A DNA stretch of 64,000 nt, from NCBI RefSeq assembly GCF_014648435.1, contig NZ_BMRC01000002.1, positions 186,001 through 250,000 of the forward strand, written 5' to 3'. This stretch comes from Nonomuraea spiralis. Its GTDB lineage: Bacteria > Actinomycetota > Actinomycetes > Streptosporangiales > Streptosporangiaceae. The translations under genes and the position numbers were made by a program. Shown piece after piece: positions 61,954-64,000 of the stretch (position 1 is the stretch's first letter; each line of letters starts with the position of its first letter). The notes beneath the pieces are model-generated. The model had not been told where the DNA came from. It made no database searches and worked only from the letters and a program-made list of their open reading frames with translations.

Positions 61954-63095
61954 AGCTGCGGCACCTCGATCCGGCGGCCCTCGGCGTTCGAACGCAGGCC
62001 CAGCTCGGCGAGCTGCACGCCGCGTGCCCCGGCGGCGAAGTCGTACGGGAAGGGCGCGTCCTCCAGCACGTGCCGGACGAACTCCGTCCACTGGACCTTG
62101 AACCCGTTGTCGAACTCGGCGTTGTCCGGCACCTCCTGCCAGTCCTCGCGGAAGCGGGCCGTGGCGGGCAGGTCGGGGTTCCAGACCGGCTTGGGGGTGG
62201 CGGCCCGGTGCTGGAAGCGGCAGTTGCGCAGGCCCGCGACGGCGCTGCCGTGCGTGCCGTCCACCTGGAACTCCACCAGCTCGTCCCGGTTCACGCGGAC
62301 CGTCCAGGAGGAGTTGATCTGTGCGATCACGTCCCCTTCGAGCTCGAAGATCCCGTACGCGGCGTCGTCCGCGTCGGCCTCGTACGTGCGGCCCCGCTCG
62401 TCCACCCGGGACGGGATGTGCGTGACGGCCTTGGCGTAGACCGACCGGACCTGGCCGAACAGGTTCTCCAGCACGTAGTGCCAGTGCGGGAACATGTCGA
62501 GCACGATGCCGCCGCCGTCCTGCGCGCGGTAGTTCCAGGACGGGCGCTGGGCCTCCTGCCAGTCGCCCTCGAACACCCAGTAGCCGAACTCGCCGCGCAC
62601 CGACAGGATCCGGCCGAAGAACCCGCCGTCGATCAGCCGCTTCAGCTTGAGCAGGCCCGGCAGGAACAGCTTGTCCTGGACGACGCCGTTCTTCACCCCC
62701 TTGGCCGTGGCGGCCTCGGCCAGCGCGACGGCCTCCTGCACCGACTCGGCCGTGGGCTTCTCGGCGTAGACGTGCTTGCCCGCCTCGATGGCCTTGAGCA
62801 CGGCCTTGACGCGGGCGCTGGTGACCTGGGCGTCGAAGTAGATCAGGTTGTCGTCGTCGGCGAGGGCGGCGTCGAGGTCGGTGGTGAAATCCGAAATTCC
62901 ATGCTTGTTCGCGATATCTGCGAGTTTGTCGGCGTTTCTGCCGACCAGGACCGGTCGCAGCTTCACCCGGTCGCCGTCCGAGAGCGTGACGCCGCCCTGC
63001 TCGTTGATGGCCAGCACGGACCGGACGAGGTGCTGGCGGTAGCCCATTCGTCCGGTGACGCCGTTCATCACGACGCCGATGGTGCGCACGCTCAT
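61950..63095 (-). CDS. Gfo/Idh/MocA family oxidoreductase
   Basis: 381 residues. The N-terminal Rossmann domain (MSVRTIGVVMNGVTGRMGYR) has an unusual GVTGRMGY nucleotide loop, followed by AGKHVYAEKPTAESVQEAVA, the EKP motif of the family, and a C-terminal domain with DMFPHWHYVLENLFGQVRSV. It would oxidise a sugar or sugar acid with NAD(P). It is first in the operon with the DUF993 and epimerase genes. A perfect LacI-type operator lies 26 bases upstream, so control by the 53-kb LacI regulator is inferred. Confidence 0.92.
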   Translation of the reverse strand: MSVRTIGVVMNGVTGRMGYRQHLVRSVLAINEQGGVTLSDGDRVKLRPVLVGRNADKLADIANKHGISDFTTDLDAALADDDNLIYFDAQVTSARVKAVLKAIEAGKHVYAEKPTAESVQEAVALAEAATAKGVKNGVVQDKLFLPGLLKLKRLIDGGFFGRILSVRGEFGYWVFEGDWQEAQRPSWNYRAQDGGGIVLDMFPHWHYVLENLFGQVRSVYAKAVTHIPSRVDERGRTYEADADDAAYGIFELEGDVIAQINSSWTVRVNRDELVEFQVDGTHGSAVAGLRNCRFQHRAATPKPVWNPDLPATARFREDWQEVPDNAEFDNGFKVQWTEFVRHVLEDAPFPYDFAAGARGVQLAELGLRSNAEGRRIEVPQL

Positions 63096-63120
63096 GGGGA
63101 TCCCTTCAGGAAACGGGCAA

Positions 63121-63134
63121 GGAAAGCGCTTTCC
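63121..63134. promoter_or_regulatory. LacI-family operator upstream of the oxidoreductase operon
   Basis: GGAAAGCGCTTTCC is a perfect 14-base palindrome with central CG, 26 bases ahead of the oxidoreductase ATG. It matches the site before the lacI-type gene at 12 of 14 bases or better. Confidence 0.8.
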
Positions 63135-63206
63135 CGAAACGTACGGCTGTGCCCGGCCGAGCGTCAAGTGGCCGCCTGGCATGGCGAGGTGTGTGGGAGC
63201 GCCGGC

Positions 63207-63229
63207 GGGCGGAGGCAGGCCCTCCGCCC
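63207..63229 (-). terminator. Terminator of the ribonuclease D gene
   Basis: GGGCGGAGG and CCTCCGCCC form a 9-base-pair stem with loop CAGGC, 17 bases beyond the stop of the minus-strand gene. Confidence 0.7.
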
Positions 63230-63245
63230 GTGCACCGGCGGGCGG

Positions 63246-64000
63246 CTAGCTGTCGCCCCGGCCTTCGAGCCGGGCCAGCGCCTTGGTGATGGGGTGGGCC
63301 GCGAGCGAGAGTTGCCACTCACGCGCCCCGAGCGAACGCAACCGCTCGGTCACGCTCTCGTCGGTGATGTCGGCCGGGGGCTCCCAGGTGAGCCTGCGCA
63401 CCGCGTCGGGCTGGAGCAGGTTCTCCGTGGGCATGCGGTACTCCTCGGCCAGCGCGGCCACCACGGCCCGCGCCGCCGCGAGGCGTTTGGCGGCGGCCGG
63501 ATCGCGGTCGGCCCAGCGGTTGGGCGGCGGCGGACCGTCGCCGGGCGTGCTGGGCTGGGGGAGCTGGCCGTCGGGCAACGCCCGCGCCCGGTTGACGGCG
63601 GCCAGCCAGTCGTTCATGTACCGGCGGGCGCTGCGGCCGGTGAAGGCCGAGATCTCCGTCAGCGCCTTCTTCGTACGGGGGCCCTCAAGGGCGGCGGTGA
63701 CGATCGCGGCGTCGGGCAGCACCCGGCCGGGGGCCAGGTCGCTCTCCCTCGCGATCGTGTCGCGCATGGTCCACAACTCGCGCACGATCGCCAGCGCGCG
63801 CACGTTGCGCACCTTGTGGATGCCCGACGTACGCCGCCAGGGGTCGGACCTCGGCACCGGCGGCGGGGTGTTGAGCACGGCCGCGAACTCCTCGCGCGCC
63901 CACTCCAGCTTCCCCGACCCGGCCAGCTCCTCGCGGAGCAGGTCGCGCAGCTCGACCAGCACCTCGACGTCGAGGGCGGCATAGCGCAGCCAGTCTTCGG
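63246..64000 (-). CDS. rnd: Ribonuclease D, C-terminal part (partial)
   Basis: The gene begins beyond the right edge. Visible from the edge: EDWLRYAALDVEVLVELRDLL, the end of the DEDDy 3'-5' exonuclease domain (catalytic Tyr and Asp). Two HRDC-like regions follow, the first around RNVRALAIVRELWTMRDTIA. The actinobacterial RNase D family has this layout and matures tRNA and other small RNA 3' ends. The stop at 63246 is followed by a hairpin. Confidence 0.93.
   Translation of the reverse strand, partial: EDWLRYAALDVEVLVELRDLLREELAGSGKLEWAREEFAAVLNTPPPVPRSDPWRRTSGIHKVRNVRALAIVRELWTMRDTIARESDLAPGRVLPDAAIVTAALEGPRTKKALTEISAFTGRSARRYMNDWLAAVNRARALPDGQLPQPSTPGDGPPPPNRWADRDPAAAKRLAAARAVVAALAEEYRMPTENLLQPDAVRRLTWEPPADITDESVTERLRSLGAREWQLSLAAHPITKALARLEGRGDS

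Overview
The window is high-GC DNA with GTG and ATG starts, purine-rich ribosome sites, many 4-base ATGA/GTGA overlaps and several actinobacterial families (DUF1707, DUF6879, DUF993, F420-type LLM oxidoreductase, PadR, SSI-type inhibitor, LCP protein). It looks like a chromosomal segment of a filamentous actinomycete. The Streptosporangiaceae are a reasonable guess, but nothing in the sequence proves the family. No rRNA, tRNA, CRISPR array or large biosynthetic cluster was seen.

Layout. 1-1860 is a scarred region: the end of an RNA methyltransferase gene, rearranged IS5-type transposase pieces, one intact GYD-domain gene, and a second degenerate copy of the methyltransferase tail. 1859-8391 holds a STAS protein, a DUF418 membrane protein, a two-component operon with two sensor kinases (one lacking its phospho-acceptor histidine) behind a GH18-like secreted protein, and an LLM oxidoreductase. 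8446-12599 is a Hen1-Pnkp RNA repair operon plus a tiny membrane protein. 12685-21799 carries a sugar porter, a Mug glycosylase, a CAP protein, DUF6879, a PadR/DUF1707 pair, a membrane hydrolase and aconitase with an apparent iron box. 21811-30949 holds a DrrAB-like exporter with its TetR regulator, a zinc metallopeptidase, a GlxA-type regulator, an MFS transporter, a TauE permease, a DinB-like protein, a LysR regulator and DUF1330. 30950-32470 is a graveyard of Tn3-type transposase, resolvase and a truncated methyltransferase.

32664-37107 is a xylose-type ABC transporter with a ROK regulator. 37118-39654 holds three tandem secreted zinc metallopeptidases, paralogous to the one at 24.3 kb. 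39794-51930 carries dxs, a DedA protein, an amino-acid permease, a subtilisin-inhibitor-like protein, a fatty-acid beta-oxidation pair, an LCP ligase-like protein and an ArsR/monooxygenase pair. 52021 starts a repeat-bearing membrane protein. 53301-63095 is the most coherent system: a LacI regulator followed by an epimerase, a phosphodiesterase-like phosphatase, a PEP-utilising/rifampicin-phosphotransferase-like enzyme and a GH88-like hydrolase, converging on an operon of oxidoreductase, DUF993 and a second epimerase. Related palindromes precede the LacI gene and the opposing operon, so I infer one sugar or uronide catabolic regulon. The window ends inside a ribonuclease D gene.

A theme across scales is short tandem duplication. 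Several gene ends have been copied together with their TGA stop codon, and several proteins carry in-frame repeat expansions.
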